Notes: generated by a model not told the origin, from the letters alone. DNA of 64,000 bases from Chryseobacterium ureilyticum (GCF_900156735.1 NZ_FTOL01000007.1:186001-250000), one strand, 5' to 3'; counted from the stretch's first letter, positions 25,365 through 34,701 are shown. Numbers and translations: made by a program.

Positions 25365-25933
25365 TGAGAAATGTGTGGATTATAGTAGGGATTTTTGTTG
25401 TGTTTTCTTGCAAAGCACAGCAGCAAGTATTACCACTAAACACATCTGTGCTAGGGGCTCCAGAAAATTCATACTTTAAAGATTTAAATAACGAATTAGA
25501 TTATTATGAGGGAACATGGAATGCAACTTTCCAAGATAAAACTATAGTTCTCCAAATATCAGAACAGAAAAAAGCTTCAATAGAACTTTTTGATAAAAAT
25601 TTTTATAGAGACCAATTATTTATAAGATATGAGATTACAAAAAATGGAATAATTTCAGAAAGCACATTGAATAAAGATTTTACTAATGATGTAGGACTTT
25701 CTATAAAAAGTGCATATACTCAAGACAATAGAAATAATGTAACTTTACTTTTTTCAGGAGGGAACTGTAGTGTGGGCATAGGAACTATCAATTTAAAGAA
25801 AATAAATGCTACTCAATTTTCATGGGGATATTATCCGGGGACTACAACAAGAATTGATACTCTTTGCCCTCCTGATAGAGAATACAAAATACACCTTCCC
25901 GAGACAGAAAATCTGATCTTTACAAAACAATAA
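25364..25933 (+). CDS. Small secreted protein, DUF6705-like, copy 5
   Basis: A 189-residue paralogue, signal peptide ending SCKAQQ, then NSYFKDLNNELDYYEGTW. From SGGNCSVGIG to the end the protein is identical to copy 3, while the nucleotide sequences differ mostly at synonymous positions. A few extra residues (QDNRNNVTLLFSG) mark the middle. It is the last gene of the island and is followed by a bidirectional terminator that separates it from the convergent ketosynthase gene. Confidence 0.8.
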   Translation: MRNVWIIVGIFVVFSCKAQQQVLPLNTSVLGAPENSYFKDLNNELDYYEGTWNATFQDKTIVLQISEQKKASIELFDKNFYRDQLFIRYEITKNGIISESTLNKDFTNDVGLSIKSAYTQDNRNNVTLLFSGGNCSVGIGTINLKKINATQFSWGYYPGTTTRIDTLCPPDREYKIHLPETENLIFTKQ

Positions 25934-25942
25934 TAAAAAAAT

Positions 25943-25970
25943 AAGACTCCAAAATTCTTGGAGTCTTTAT
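25943..25970. terminator. Bidirectional intrinsic terminator
   Basis: A perfect 10-bp stem (aagactccaa / ttggagtctt) with a 5-base loop, with A/T-rich flanks on both sides. It separates the accessory island from the convergent ketosynthase gene. Confidence 0.85.
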
Positions 25971-25973
25971 ATA

Positions 25974-27125
25974 TTATATCATCTTTTCTAATACAATAGC
26001 CGCATTACAACCACCAAAGCCAGAAGCTGTTTTCAGGATATATCTGATAGTTGATGTCTGATAATCTCTAATAACATTCAAAGGTTGAGAAACTCCCATT
26101 TCCTCAAAGTTTCTGGATGTAATTAGTGTACTGTGAAGTGCACTTTCCATAGAAATAATGCTTTCCAGTAACCCTGCTGCGCCAAGACAATGTCCGTAGA
26201 AGCCTTTCATGCTGTTCAAAGGAACATTTTGAAGCTCCATTCTGTTGAAAGCAATACTCTCCATCTCATCATTGTATAATGTAGCCGTTCCGTGAGCTGA
26301 AATAAAATTTATCTGTTCTGAACTAATATTGGCTTCAATCATAGCATTTTTGATGCTTCCGTATAATCCGTCTCCGGTTCTTGAAGGTCCGGAAATATGA
26401 TTAGCATCATTGATGGCAGAATCCCCAAGCACTTTAAATTTTATCTTTTCATTTTCAGAAATTTCAGACGTGATGTAAGCTGCTGCTGCTGCTTCACCAA
26501 TATTGATTCCGTTTCGGTTTTTATCATAAGGTTTACAAGGCTCAGAACCTATTGCCTGAAATGAATTGAACCCGGAGATCACAAATTCCGAAATTTCATC
26601 ACCTGCAATTACAAAAGCGTCCTTATATTTCCCTGCCTGAATCATATTTTTAGCCACAGCAATTGCGATAACTCCTGAAACACAAGCATTAGAAACTACG
26701 ATAGGTTTTGTAGTAAATCCGAAAAAGTCTGCAATTTTCTGTGCTAATTTTGAAAGATAAGCGCCTTCAGGTAATTCAGTTTGATTTTTTAATAAGCTGA
26801 CATTCCCTTTCGTTGTAGAAAGGATAAAAGCCGTGTTTGCAGTTACAGAGTGCTTTTCGATGACAGGTTTAAGACTTAAAAGTAACATTTTTTCCAGTCT
26901 TGTGAATTCCTGGCTGTTAGTTATTTCAGAATCAAAAACTGTGATGAACTCTTTATTCAGTTTTTCAGAATCAATCATAGAAGCATAAAAAGCATCCTGA
27001 TTTTCTATAACCTTATGCAAGGCAACTCCTGATTTTCCTTCAAGAATAGCATTCCAGTTAGATTCAACATCAAAACCCAGCGGAGTTACACAACTATAGT
27101 CTGTGATATAAATTTCCTTTCTCAT
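25974..27125 (-). CDS. Beta-ketoacyl-ACP synthase, FabF type
   Basis: A 383-residue synthase with an intact triad: Cys148 (SNACVSGVIA), His278 (SAHGTATLYND) and His312 (MKGFYGHCLGAAG). It ends an operon with BtrH-like, ABC-transporter and thioesterase genes and overlaps the thioesterase stop by 4 bp. Sequence around the Cys (NACVSG) differs from the other two (AACASG, TACSSA), so it probably has its own chain or primer preference, for example making the fatty precursors of the dialkylresorcinol part. That division of labour is an inference. Confidence 0.9.
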   Translation of the reverse strand: MRKEIYITDYSCVTPLGFDVESNWNAILEGKSGVALHKVIENQDAFYASMIDSEKLNKEFITVFDSEITNSQEFTRLEKMLLLSLKPVIEKHSVTANTAFILSTTKGNVSLLKNQTELPEGAYLSKLAQKIADFFGFTTKPIVVSNACVSGVIAIAVAKNMIQAGKYKDAFVIAGDEISEFVISGFNSFQAIGSEPCKPYDKNRNGINIGEAAAAAYITSEISENEKIKFKVLGDSAINDANHISGPSRTGDGLYGSIKNAMIEANISSEQINFISAHGTATLYNDEMESIAFNRMELQNVPLNSMKGFYGHCLGAAGLLESIISMESALHSTLITSRNFEEMGVSQPLNVIRDYQTSTIRYILKTASGFGGCNAAIVLEKMI

Positions 27126-27550
27126 GATAATCCCATTTTATCCTTCCATGCCTGAAAAAAGTCCGGATTATATAAGCACAAGCTTCCATTACTGTCCAGG
27201 AATACCTGAATAGTTTCTCCGCTGCACACCAATTTATCTTCCTGATTGAAAATCTCATATTTATAGATCAGCTTAGCGGAAACAGAATTGATGTAAGTGG
27301 TTACAATCCTGAAAGTTTCTCCATATTTTAAAGGAAGAAAATGTTCACAGGTGCTTTTTACAATAGGCGCTACAAACCCTGCATTCTGAATGTCAAGATA
27401 AGTTAGCCCATGCTGACGCCCGAAAGCCTCTCTTCCGTCTTCAAAATAAACGATGTAATGACCATGCCAGACAATTCCCAATGGATCTGTCTCGTTGAAT
27501 CTTACCCTTACTTCTTCAGTGCAGGTTAATATATTTTCGTTAGACTGCAT
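27122..27550 (-). CDS. 4HBT-type acyl thioesterase
   Basis: A 142-residue HotDog thioesterase. The family motif is RFNETDPLGIVWHGHYIVYF followed by EDGRE, with the catalytic Asp and the GxVxHxxY pattern. The start at 27550 (MQSNENIL) overlaps the upstream permease by 11 bp; a longer frame would reach far into the permease. It should release an acyl chain from ACP or CoA, for example the polyene acid before esterification. It overlaps the downstream ketosynthase start by 4 bp. Confidence 0.88.
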   Translation of the reverse strand: MQSNENILTCTEEVRVRFNETDPLGIVWHGHYIVYFEDGREAFGRQHGLTYLDIQNAGFVAPIVKSTCEHFLPLKYGETFRIVTTYINSVSAKLIYKYEIFNQEDKLVCSGETIQVFLDSNGSLCLYNPDFFQAWKDKMGLS

Positions 27551-28808
27551 TTTGTTTTCTTTCATAAAAAATGGAAATTGCCACCGTTGCAAGGTAAAAT
27601 AAAAACAGGAATACCAGTTCTTTGGCAATACCTCCGATTCCGCTGTTTCTTAAAATAATATCATAATAAGCATTCAATCCCCAGTTCATGGGAGAGAATT
27701 TGGCTACCGTCTGCATGAATTCCGGCATTAAGAATACCGGAACCCAGATTCCGCCGATAGCTGCTAAAACTACGACTGATGTTGCCCCAAAAGGTGCTGA
27801 TTGTTCCTGAGTGTCTGCAATTGTTCCCAATAATACTCCGAAACCGATGGCAGCAAGTCCCGCAAATAAAGTTACAGTAACCAGTTGGAACATTTTTCCG
27901 GATACATCAAACGCAGGAAGATCCATATAAGGGAAAAGGTAAATTCCTACCGCAACCATCAATAAAAATTGAATGATGCAGATGATAAGATAGGTAAATG
28001 TTTTTCCTAAAATATGTACAAAATAGGGTGTAGGGCTTATTCTTGCTCTTACGCTTGTCCCCTGACTTTTTTCCTTTACAAGATTAATGGATAATGGAAC
28101 TACAATGAAAAAGATTGCAAAAAGCGTCCATGCAGGTACATTATGCTGAACAGAATTCGGCATCACATCCATTTCTCCCTTTTTAGGGGTGATTTCTTTA
28201 AAGCTGATCAGGTTTTTATTTTCATCAAGATTTTCAGTCGTTCCAAGCTGATCCTGGAATGCTTTATAAATCTTTTTATTTTCAATCTCAAAAACCATTT
28301 TGTTGACAGAATTCATGACAGAATTTTTGAATCCTGCATTCGTTGCCGGGTCAAAATATAAATGAATTTCTTTGGCTTTTGGAGCTTCGATTTTTGTCTT
28401 TACAGAATCATTTTCCAATCCGAATGAACTTACAATCGTCTGAACTTTAGAATCAATATTTGAATTTAAATCCTTTGTTAGATTTTCAGGAATAACGATT
28501 GCCATCTGATAATCTCCGGAAAATACGGCATCTTGTGCAGATTTTTCATTGAAATTGGTCAATAGCTGGAAGGTTTTGCTGTTTTCAAGCTCCCCCTTTA
28601 TATTTTTTGAGACCTCAGATTTATCATTATCAATAAAAATGATCGGGATTTTTGATCCCTCAAGGTTTTTAAAAGTAGAATCCTGAATCAAAGTAATGGT
28701 CACAATCAATAGCAACGGCATTACAAAAATGATTACAATTCCTCCAATATCTCTTTTCAACAGAAGAATTTCCTTAATAAAGCTTCTCCACAGTTTATAC
28801 AACAACAT
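27540..28808 (-). CDS. ABC-2 type transporter permease
   Basis: A 422-residue membrane protein with one N-terminal membrane segment (GGIVIIFVMPLLLIVTITLI), a large extracytoplasmic domain (about 50-225), and five further segments in the C-terminal half ending with a GIAKELVFLFLFYLATVAISIF helix. This is the layout of the ABC2_membrane_3 / YhhJ-like exporters. It overlaps its ATPase gene by 14 bp. It probably exports a pigment intermediate or a lipid; the cargo is unknown. Confidence 0.88.
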   Translation of the reverse strand: MLLYKLWRSFIKEILLLKRDIGGIVIIFVMPLLLIVTITLIQDSTFKNLEGSKIPIIFIDNDKSEVSKNIKGELENSKTFQLLTNFNEKSAQDAVFSGDYQMAIVIPENLTKDLNSNIDSKVQTIVSSFGLENDSVKTKIEAPKAKEIHLYFDPATNAGFKNSVMNSVNKMVFEIENKKIYKAFQDQLGTTENLDENKNLISFKEITPKKGEMDVMPNSVQHNVPAWTLFAIFFIVVPLSINLVKEKSQGTSVRARISPTPYFVHILGKTFTYLIICIIQFLLMVAVGIYLFPYMDLPAFDVSGKMFQLVTVTLFAGLAAIGFGVLLGTIADTQEQSAPFGATSVVVLAAIGGIWVPVFLMPEFMQTVAKFSPMNWGLNAYYDIILRNSGIGGIAKELVFLFLFYLATVAISIFYERKQNAV

Positions 28809-29553
28809 CTCTTAATTCTTTTCCGGTTAATGAAATGAAAACATCTTCAAGGTTTTCGGCATTGGCAAACTGTGAAACAAGCTCTTCTGGAGTTCCTACA
28901 GCATGAATTTTTCCATGATCGATGATCGCAATCTTGGTACAGAATTCTTCCGCTTCCGAAAGATGGTGAGACGTATAAATAATACAGGTTCCCTGTTTGT
29001 TTAAATCCTGAAGATAATCAATGATTGCTTTTTTAGACTGAACATCTACTCCTACAGTAGGTTCATCCAAAAAGAGAACCTTAGGATTGTGAAGAGTTCC
29101 GGCGATAAGGTTACAACGGCGCTTCATCCCTCCGGAAAACTGTCCTACCTGCTTATTGGCAAATTTTGACAGCCCCATAATCTCCAGCGACTCGTCAATG
29201 GCTTTGGTAAGCGGTTTATGCTTTAATCCGTACAGACTTCCGAAGAACATTAGATTTTCCTTTGCTGTGAGAGTTGGATAAAGCGCATATTCCTGAGGAA
29301 CGATTCCAATGATCTGTCTTATTTTGAAACCATCTTTTTGTGGGGAAAGCCCATCAATGGTAAACTGTCCTGATGTTGGTTTAATTAATCCTGAAAGCAT
29401 GGAAATCAAAGTTGTTTTTCCAGCTCCGTTAGGACCAAGAATTCCATAGATTTCGTTTTTATTGATATTCAAAGAGATATCATTTACAGAAAACTCGTCG
29501 GAATTTTTGTATTTTTTATATAGATTTTTGATCTCAATCATATTCTCTGCCAT
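28795..29553 (-). CDS. ABC transporter ATP-binding protein
   Basis: A 252-residue ATPase with Walker A GPNGAGKTT (residues about 38-46), Q-loop IVPQEYALYP, signature FSGGMKRR, Walker B VLFLDEPTVGVD, and switch His in YTSHHLSEAEE. It pairs with the permease encoded immediately downstream. It lies one base after the BtrH-like gene's stop, so the operon is tight. Confidence 0.93.
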   Translation of the reverse strand: MAENMIEIKNLYKKYKNSDEFSVNDISLNINKNEIYGILGPNGAGKTTLISMLSGLIKPTSGQFTIDGLSPQKDGFKIRQIIGIVPQEYALYPTLTAKENLMFFGSLYGLKHKPLTKAIDESLEIMGLSKFANKQVGQFSGGMKRRCNLIAGTLHNPKVLFLDEPTVGVDVQSKKAIIDYLQDLNKQGTCIIYTSHHLSEAEEFCTKIAIIDHGKIHAVGTPEELVSQFANAENLEDVFISLTGKELRDVVV

Positions 29554-29554
29554 A

Positions 29555-30550
29555 TCAGATCGCTTTTCTCAGTTTTTTATAGAAAGCTTCTTCTAAATCT
29601 GCGATATGAAGCATTGTTTTTGATAATTCATTGTAAATATTGCTCTTTGAGTTTCTGTTTTTATACACTCTGGCAATATCCACGGCAAAATCTCTCCAAA
29701 GGTCACCGATAGAAGTGATTTCCTTTGATAGTTCTTTTAATTCGTCGTTGTTAAGGATAACAGCTGCTTCCTGCAGAAAAGCTCCATAAATAAATCTGAA
29801 GCCACCACCTCCGGTCCCTATTTCCTCCTGCATTCTGATCAGCTGCCCAAGGTAATGGTTTGTCACTTTTGTACCTTTCTTTTCAGCCCATTTCGGGATA
29901 CTTTTTGCTACCCATCGCATTGCTTTTACTCCGATAAGCGGTACGGGAGCCAGCATATTTTTACAAGTGTCTTTGATTCCTTTTTTAATAGCCTCTTCCA
30001 AATGAATATTTTCAGGAATATAGATAGGGTAGTACATATGACCTTTTGGAGGAAGTGCTCCTTTAGCATATCTTACTTTTTCCAATTCAGCTTCTGAAAG
30101 GGAAGTAGTATAATCCATTACCGGATCACTGATCAGGAATTTTCCGTCTTCTTTACCATATACGACAAGGTTGTGAGCATTAAAGTGGAATTTATATTCT
30201 TCAGGGAAATAAGCAAGATTGAAAACGCCTACCTGAAGCCCTGTAGGTATATTTTGTTCTAAATTTCTTTCTAATGCTTTCTGAGCATCCTGAGGGTTTG
30301 AGAATTTTTCTCTTTTTATTTTAATTCCTAATCTTTTTGCCGCTTTACTAAAGATTGCACCCGGCATCGGACGATAGCTGAAGCCTGGAGCAAAGTTTAC
30401 CTTTAAAAAAGGTAGATAGACAAAAAACAATCCTGAACCGATCCCGAAGATCATAGGTTCACTGAGTTTCAGTCCTCTGTTAAGAAGGAGATTAGAAGCA
30501 ACACCGTTTTCGCAATGCGCAGTCTGATGGTGTTCAAAGTTTAATTTCAT
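29555..30550 (-). CDS. BtrH N-terminal-domain protein
   Basis: A 331-residue protein with a BtrH-like N-terminal domain (about 1-135): HHQTAHCENGVASNLLL carries a Cys, NAHNLVVYGKEDGKFLISDP a His and Asp, as in papain-like transferases. BtrH in butirosin biosynthesis moves an acyl group from a carrier protein to an acceptor. The C-terminal 190 residues are helical (probably DUF4872-like, from memory). BtrH-domain proteins are regular members of flavobacterial flexirubin clusters. Transfer of an ACP-bound chain is a good guess; the acceptor is unknown. Confidence 0.85.
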   Translation of the reverse strand: MKLNFEHHQTAHCENGVASNLLLNRGLKLSEPMIFGIGSGLFFVYLPFLKVNFAPGFSYRPMPGAIFSKAAKRLGIKIKREKFSNPQDAQKALERNLEQNIPTGLQVGVFNLAYFPEEYKFHFNAHNLVVYGKEDGKFLISDPVMDYTTSLSEAELEKVRYAKGALPPKGHMYYPIYIPENIHLEEAIKKGIKDTCKNMLAPVPLIGVKAMRWVAKSIPKWAEKKGTKVTNHYLGQLIRMQEEIGTGGGGFRFIYGAFLQEAAVILNNDELKELSKEITSIGDLWRDFAVDIARVYKNRNSKSNIYNELSKTMLHIADLEEAFYKKLRKAI

Positions 30551-30607
30551 TGGTAGCTTATATCTTTTTCATTGGTTAAATGGAATGGGGCATAGTGCTC
30601 ATTTCAT

Positions 30608-31012
30608 TTATTTTCCATCGAAGTTTTTTAATTCATTGACTGAAATTCCGAATACATCAGCATATTTTTTCAGTGCGGCTTCGCTTAGTGTTTTAAATAC
30701 TTTGGGTTTAAAGTGTCTTTTTACCCTCCACTGCCACATTCCTACGTAAGAGGAAAGTACTCCAAGGTCCATTTTATTCAGTTCCATAAAATAAACGATC
30801 GGGCTTACGATATTATTGGCAACGTTTTGTTTTGCTTCATCTATTCTTTCATGAATAAGTTCCATGGATTCGTCCAGAGCAGCTTTTTTTGCATCCCAGC
30901 CTGTACTGTTTGCTGTTGTATAATTATCATTCTCATCTGTTACGTACAACACTTCTGTCATGTTGGCGGATTTCAGATTGCTTTCGTCTTGAGGTAGGTC
31001 TTGTTTTTTCAT
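30608..31012 (-). CDS. Conserved-looking protein of unknown function (134 aa)
   Basis: No family recognised. There is no signal peptide or membrane segment. The N-terminal 40 residues look disordered (DESNLKSANMTEVLYVTDENDN). The remainder is helical with basic C-terminal stretches (MWQWRVKRHFKPKVFKTLSEAALKKYADVFGISVNELKNF), the last part resembling a helix-turn-helix-like end. It is the first gene of the leftward BtrH/ABC operon, 57 bp upstream of the BtrH-like gene. Context suggests a pigment function or regulation. Confidence 0.7.
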   Translation of the reverse strand: MKKQDLPQDESNLKSANMTEVLYVTDENDNYTTANSTGWDAKKAALDESMELIHERIDEAKQNVANNIVSPIVYFMELNKMDLGVLSSYVGMWQWRVKRHFKPKVFKTLSEAALKKYADVFGISVNELKNFDGK

Positions 31013-31451
31013 CTAAATAATGTTTAATTTTTTTAGATTCCAGATGAAAAATAGTTCACCTGTTTTGATTCTTTTAATCAGTTGGCTAAAATAGTGAAAA
31101 TACATAATATGAAAATTACAGTAAGCCCGATCATGGTATTCTTGTGAAACTGAGCCTATATAAGGATTACTGCTGAAAGGTTCAGGTGATGAGCGATTGC
31201 TGTTTTTTACCATTTAAAAGAGTTGCTGATTAATTTTTCCTATTTTCTTTTGAGTTTGAACACATTGAATAAAGGGAATGTTTGCTGTTTTGTAGACTCA
31301 AGTGTTTAACTAATTATAAATATTGGAATCATAAAAAATACTGTTAGCAATTATTATTGACGTTTGTATAGATTAACTGTAACAACTGTGCTCTATAATA
31401 ATACTAATGGGTAGAAATTGGATAGAAAAAAATAACTATTAAATAACAACT
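31013..31451. other. Intergenic region, no supported gene (439 bp)
   Basis: This lies between the divergent 134-aa protein and M16 peptidase genes, so it must hold both promoters. I see no good TAnnTTTG box with a -33 partner on either strand. A 66-codon frame on the minus strand ends exactly at the next gene's start, but its composition is not gene-like. No RNA fold was recognised. Confidence 0.5.
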
Positions 31452-34364
31452 ATGAAGAAGTTTTTTATTTCTGTTTCGCTTTTCTGCATGCTAAGTGCAA
31501 TGGCTCAGAAATTCGATACACAAAAGCTGACGGATGCTCAAGGCTACACTTATGAAACGGTAAAGAATGATAATGCCGGAGTAAGAGTTTATACTTTGAA
31601 AAACGGATTAAAGGTATATCTTGCAAGAAATGAGGATGCACCAAGAATTCAAACATATATTCCTGTGAGAACGGGATCTAATAATGATCCAAGTGACAAT
31701 ACAGGGCTGGCTCACTATTTAGAGCATATGGTTTTCAAAGGAACTTCTCATTTGGGAACTCAGGATTGGGCAAAGGAAAAAGCTTTATTACAGCAGATCT
31801 CTGATCTTTATGAACAACATAAGGCAGAAAAAGATCCTGCAAAGAAAAGAGAACTTTATAAAAAGATTGATGAGGTTTCTCAGGAAGCATCAAAATATGC
31901 AATCGCCAATGAATATGATAAAGCGATCTCTTCATTAGGAGCTACTGGAACAAATGCCCATACCTGGTTGGATGAAACAGTTTACAAAAATAATATTCCT
32001 GCTAACGAACTTGAAAAATGGCTGAAAGTAGAAAAAGAGCGTTTCTCAGAATTGGTACTTCGTCTTTTTCACACAGAATTGGAAGCGGTATATGAAGAGT
32101 ACAACAGAGCGCAGGATAACGACGGACGTCTTGTAAACTATGCTTTGATGGAAGCGCTTTTCCCAAAACACCCGAACGGACAACAAACAACTATCGGTAC
32201 TTCTGAACATTTAAAGAGCCCTTCGATGGTGGCTATTCATAAATATTTCGATACCTATTATGTGCCTAATAACATGGCTGTTGTATTAGTAGGTGATCTT
32301 GATTATGACAAAACTATAAAATTAGTTGATCAGTATTTCGGTGCTTTCAAGTACAAGGAGCTTCCGATGAAAAAGATGGTTTCAGAAGAGCCAATGACTC
32401 AGATTGTTTCCAGAACGGTAAAAAGTCCTTCTAATGCAAGAATGACAATGGCATGGAGAACGGATTCTTATGGAAGCCAGGAAGCAAGATTAGCAGATGT
32501 TGTTGCTGAAATTTTAAGTAACAGAGGTGATGCGGGATTAATTGACCTTAATATTAATCAAAAGCAAAAAACTTTAGGTGCCGGAGCTTACGAATCACCA
32601 TTTAAAACATATGGTTACTTTGGATTGGTTGTAACACCTAAAGAAGGTCAGAGCTTCGATGAGGCTAAAAAACTATTACTGGACCAGATTGAGCTTGTTA
32701 AAAAAGGACAATTCCCGGATTGGATGCTGAAAGCTATCGTAAATGATAAGAGAGTTCAGCGTATGAAAGGTCTTGAAACGGCTGACGGTCTTGCTACAGA
32801 ACTTTATGATTCTTATATCAAAGGAAGAACATGGGAGCAGGAGCTGGATGAAATCAATCAATATGAAAAAATCACTAAAGCTGATGTTGTAAAGTTTGCG
32901 AATGATTTCTTTAAGGATAACTATGTAGTGGTTTATAAAGAGAAAGGCGTAAATGATAAGTTGGTAAGAGTAGAAAATCCAGGAATTACTCCTATTAAAC
33001 TGAATAAAGAAGCGCAATCTCCTTTCCTTAAAGATATTTTAAATACAAAGGTTACAGAGAGCAAACCAGAGTTTATAGATTATAAAACGGCTATTCAGAC
33101 GTCACAGGTAAAAGATAAGACGGTAAGTTTTGTTAAAAATAAATATAATGAGATCGCTCAGGTAAGTTATGTTTTCCCTTTTGGAACAGATAATGATAAG
33201 GAACTTTCTTTAGCAGGAACTGTTTTCGAATACCTTGGGACAGATAAATATACACCGGAGCAACTGAAAGAGGAATTCTTTAAATTAGGAATTACATACA
33301 GTTTCAGAACATCCAACGATCAGACGACTATCACGCTATCTGGGCTTGAAAGCAACATGAAAAAGGGGACGGAGCTTATGAACCACTGGATGACGAATGT
33401 AAAAGCTGATAAGACAATCTACAGCCAAACGGTTAAAACAATCCTTGAAGCAAGAGATGCTGCGAAGAGAGATAAAGTGAGAATTATGGGAGCTCTTTCC
33501 AACTATGCAAAATATGGAAAAGACTCAAGGCTGACAGATGTTATTTCTAAAGCTCGTCTTGAAAGTATTGACGCTACAGAACTGATGAAAAAGGTAAAAA
33601 CACTGAACCAATATCCTTACCAAGTATTCCTTTACGGACAGGATCAGGCTGGTATGGAAAAAGCAGTAAAACCTTATATCACAAGTACAAGCCTTCAGCC
33701 AGCAAAAGCTAAAGAATATACAGAACCGGCTACAACAGGAAAGGTGTATTTTGCGAACTACGACATGGTACAAATGGAAATGTCCAAAGTAGCAAAAGCA
33801 AGCCCTGTAAACCTTGGTAATTTTGGAAAATCAACAGTTTTTAATGAATATTTCGGAAGAGGGTTATCTTCTATTGTTTTCCAGGAGATCAGAGAAAGTA
33901 AGTCATTGGCATATTCTGCTTATGTTTCTTATGCTAATGCTTCGGAAAAAGGACATGCAAACTATATCACCAATTATATCGGAACACAGGCAAATAAGCT
34001 TCCTCTTGCTGTAAATGCAATGAACGAGCTGATGGCTGAATTACCACAAATTCCAACACAGTTTGAAAATGCAAGAGGTTCTGCATTAAAGCAGATCGCT
34101 TCTAACAGAATTAACAGAACGAATATTTTCTTCAGTCAGTTAGCTTTGAAAAAACTAGGCGTTGATTACGATCTGAGAAAAGATACATATGCTGAAATTC
34201 AAGGGTTGACATTACCTCAACTGACAGGATTCTATAATACGGAGATCAAACCGGTAAAATACAATACGGCAATCATCGGTAAAAAAGAAAATCTAAATAT
34301 GGAGTCCATCAACAAAATGGGGGAATTCCAGGAAGTATCTCTTGAGGAGATTTTTGGATACTAA
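31452..34364 (+). CDS. M16-family (pitrilysin/insulinase) zinc peptidase, two-unit, secreted
   Basis: A 970-residue protein with a signal peptide ending MAQ. The first unit has the inverted zinc motif HYLEH at 88-92 and the distal Glu in LEAVYEEYNRAQ. The PTNNMAVVLVGDLDYDKT-type segment of M16 proteins follows (here VPNNMAVV). The second half (from about 510) repeats the fold, ending with GRGLSSIVFQEIRESKSLAYS, the usual substrate-binding R/Y signature. It should degrade peptides in the periplasm. It sits between two pigment operons but has its own strand and a terminator. A pigment role is not evident. Confidence 0.92.
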   Translation: MKKFFISVSLFCMLSAMAQKFDTQKLTDAQGYTYETVKNDNAGVRVYTLKNGLKVYLARNEDAPRIQTYIPVRTGSNNDPSDNTGLAHYLEHMVFKGTSHLGTQDWAKEKALLQQISDLYEQHKAEKDPAKKRELYKKIDEVSQEASKYAIANEYDKAISSLGATGTNAHTWLDETVYKNNIPANELEKWLKVEKERFSELVLRLFHTELEAVYEEYNRAQDNDGRLVNYALMEALFPKHPNGQQTTIGTSEHLKSPSMVAIHKYFDTYYVPNNMAVVLVGDLDYDKTIKLVDQYFGAFKYKELPMKKMVSEEPMTQIVSRTVKSPSNARMTMAWRTDSYGSQEARLADVVAEILSNRGDAGLIDLNINQKQKTLGAGAYESPFKTYGYFGLVVTPKEGQSFDEAKKLLLDQIELVKKGQFPDWMLKAIVNDKRVQRMKGLETADGLATELYDSYIKGRTWEQELDEINQYEKITKADVVKFANDFFKDNYVVVYKEKGVNDKLVRVENPGITPIKLNKEAQSPFLKDILNTKVTESKPEFIDYKTAIQTSQVKDKTVSFVKNKYNEIAQVSYVFPFGTDNDKELSLAGTVFEYLGTDKYTPEQLKEEFFKLGITYSFRTSNDQTTITLSGLESNMKKGTELMNHWMTNVKADKTIYSQTVKTILEARDAAKRDKVRIMGALSNYAKYGKDSRLTDVISKARLESIDATELMKKVKTLNQYPYQVFLYGQDQAGMEKAVKPYITSTSLQPAKAKEYTEPATTGKVYFANYDMVQMEMSKVAKASPVNLGNFGKSTVFNEYFGRGLSSIVFQEIRESKSLAYSAYVSYANASEKGHANYITNYIGTQANKLPLAVNAMNELMAELPQIPTQFENARGSALKQIASNRINRTNIFFSQLALKKLGVDYDLRKDTYAEIQGLTLPQLTGFYNTEIKPVKYNTAIIGKKENLNMESINKMGEFQEVSLEEIFGY

Positions 34365-34389
34365 TTTTTTTTTAATTTTAATAATAGGT

Positions 34390-34420
34390 AAAGTGGAGCA
34401 GAAATGTTCCACTTTTTGTT
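34390..34420 (+). terminator. Intrinsic terminator of the M16 peptidase gene
   Basis: An 8-bp stem (aaagtgga / tccacttt) with a 10-base loop and a T-rich tail, 26 bases after the stop. Confidence 0.75.
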
Positions 34421-34467
34421 TTAAATAGGGCTTTTGATGATGATTGCTATTTCATCTCTATGTGGAA

Positions 34468-34483
34468 TGTTTCACGTGAAATA
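34468..34483. other. parS-like ParB-binding palindrome
   Basis: The 16 bases tgtttcacgtgaaata match the widely conserved parS consensus TGTTTCACGTGAAACA at 15 of 16 positions, including a perfect 12-bp palindrome TTTCACGTGAAA. It is intergenic. No parAB genes are in the window, so the identification rests on the sequence match alone. Confidence 0.6.
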
Positions 34484-34701
34484 TTCTGTTATTTAAACGC
34501 AAATTTTACTAATATTTACAATAATCTTTGATAGATTCTTTTGTAACGCAAGAGTTCGCAAAAGGATTATAAAATACGGTTGTTTCCAATCGCAAGGGCG
34601 TTTCACTCAGCAAGGGAATATCTTTGATTGGTATGTGTTTAATTCAATAGAGGTGGGCATCACCGCGTTAAATAATAACAATACCCAATCTATGTAATCA
34701 T

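Noticed and set aside
31013..31213. 66-codon minus-strand frame ending directly before the start of the 134-aa gene
   Set aside because: The composition is not gene-like, there is no recognisable domain, and no promoter or family was seen; the exact abutment can be chance.
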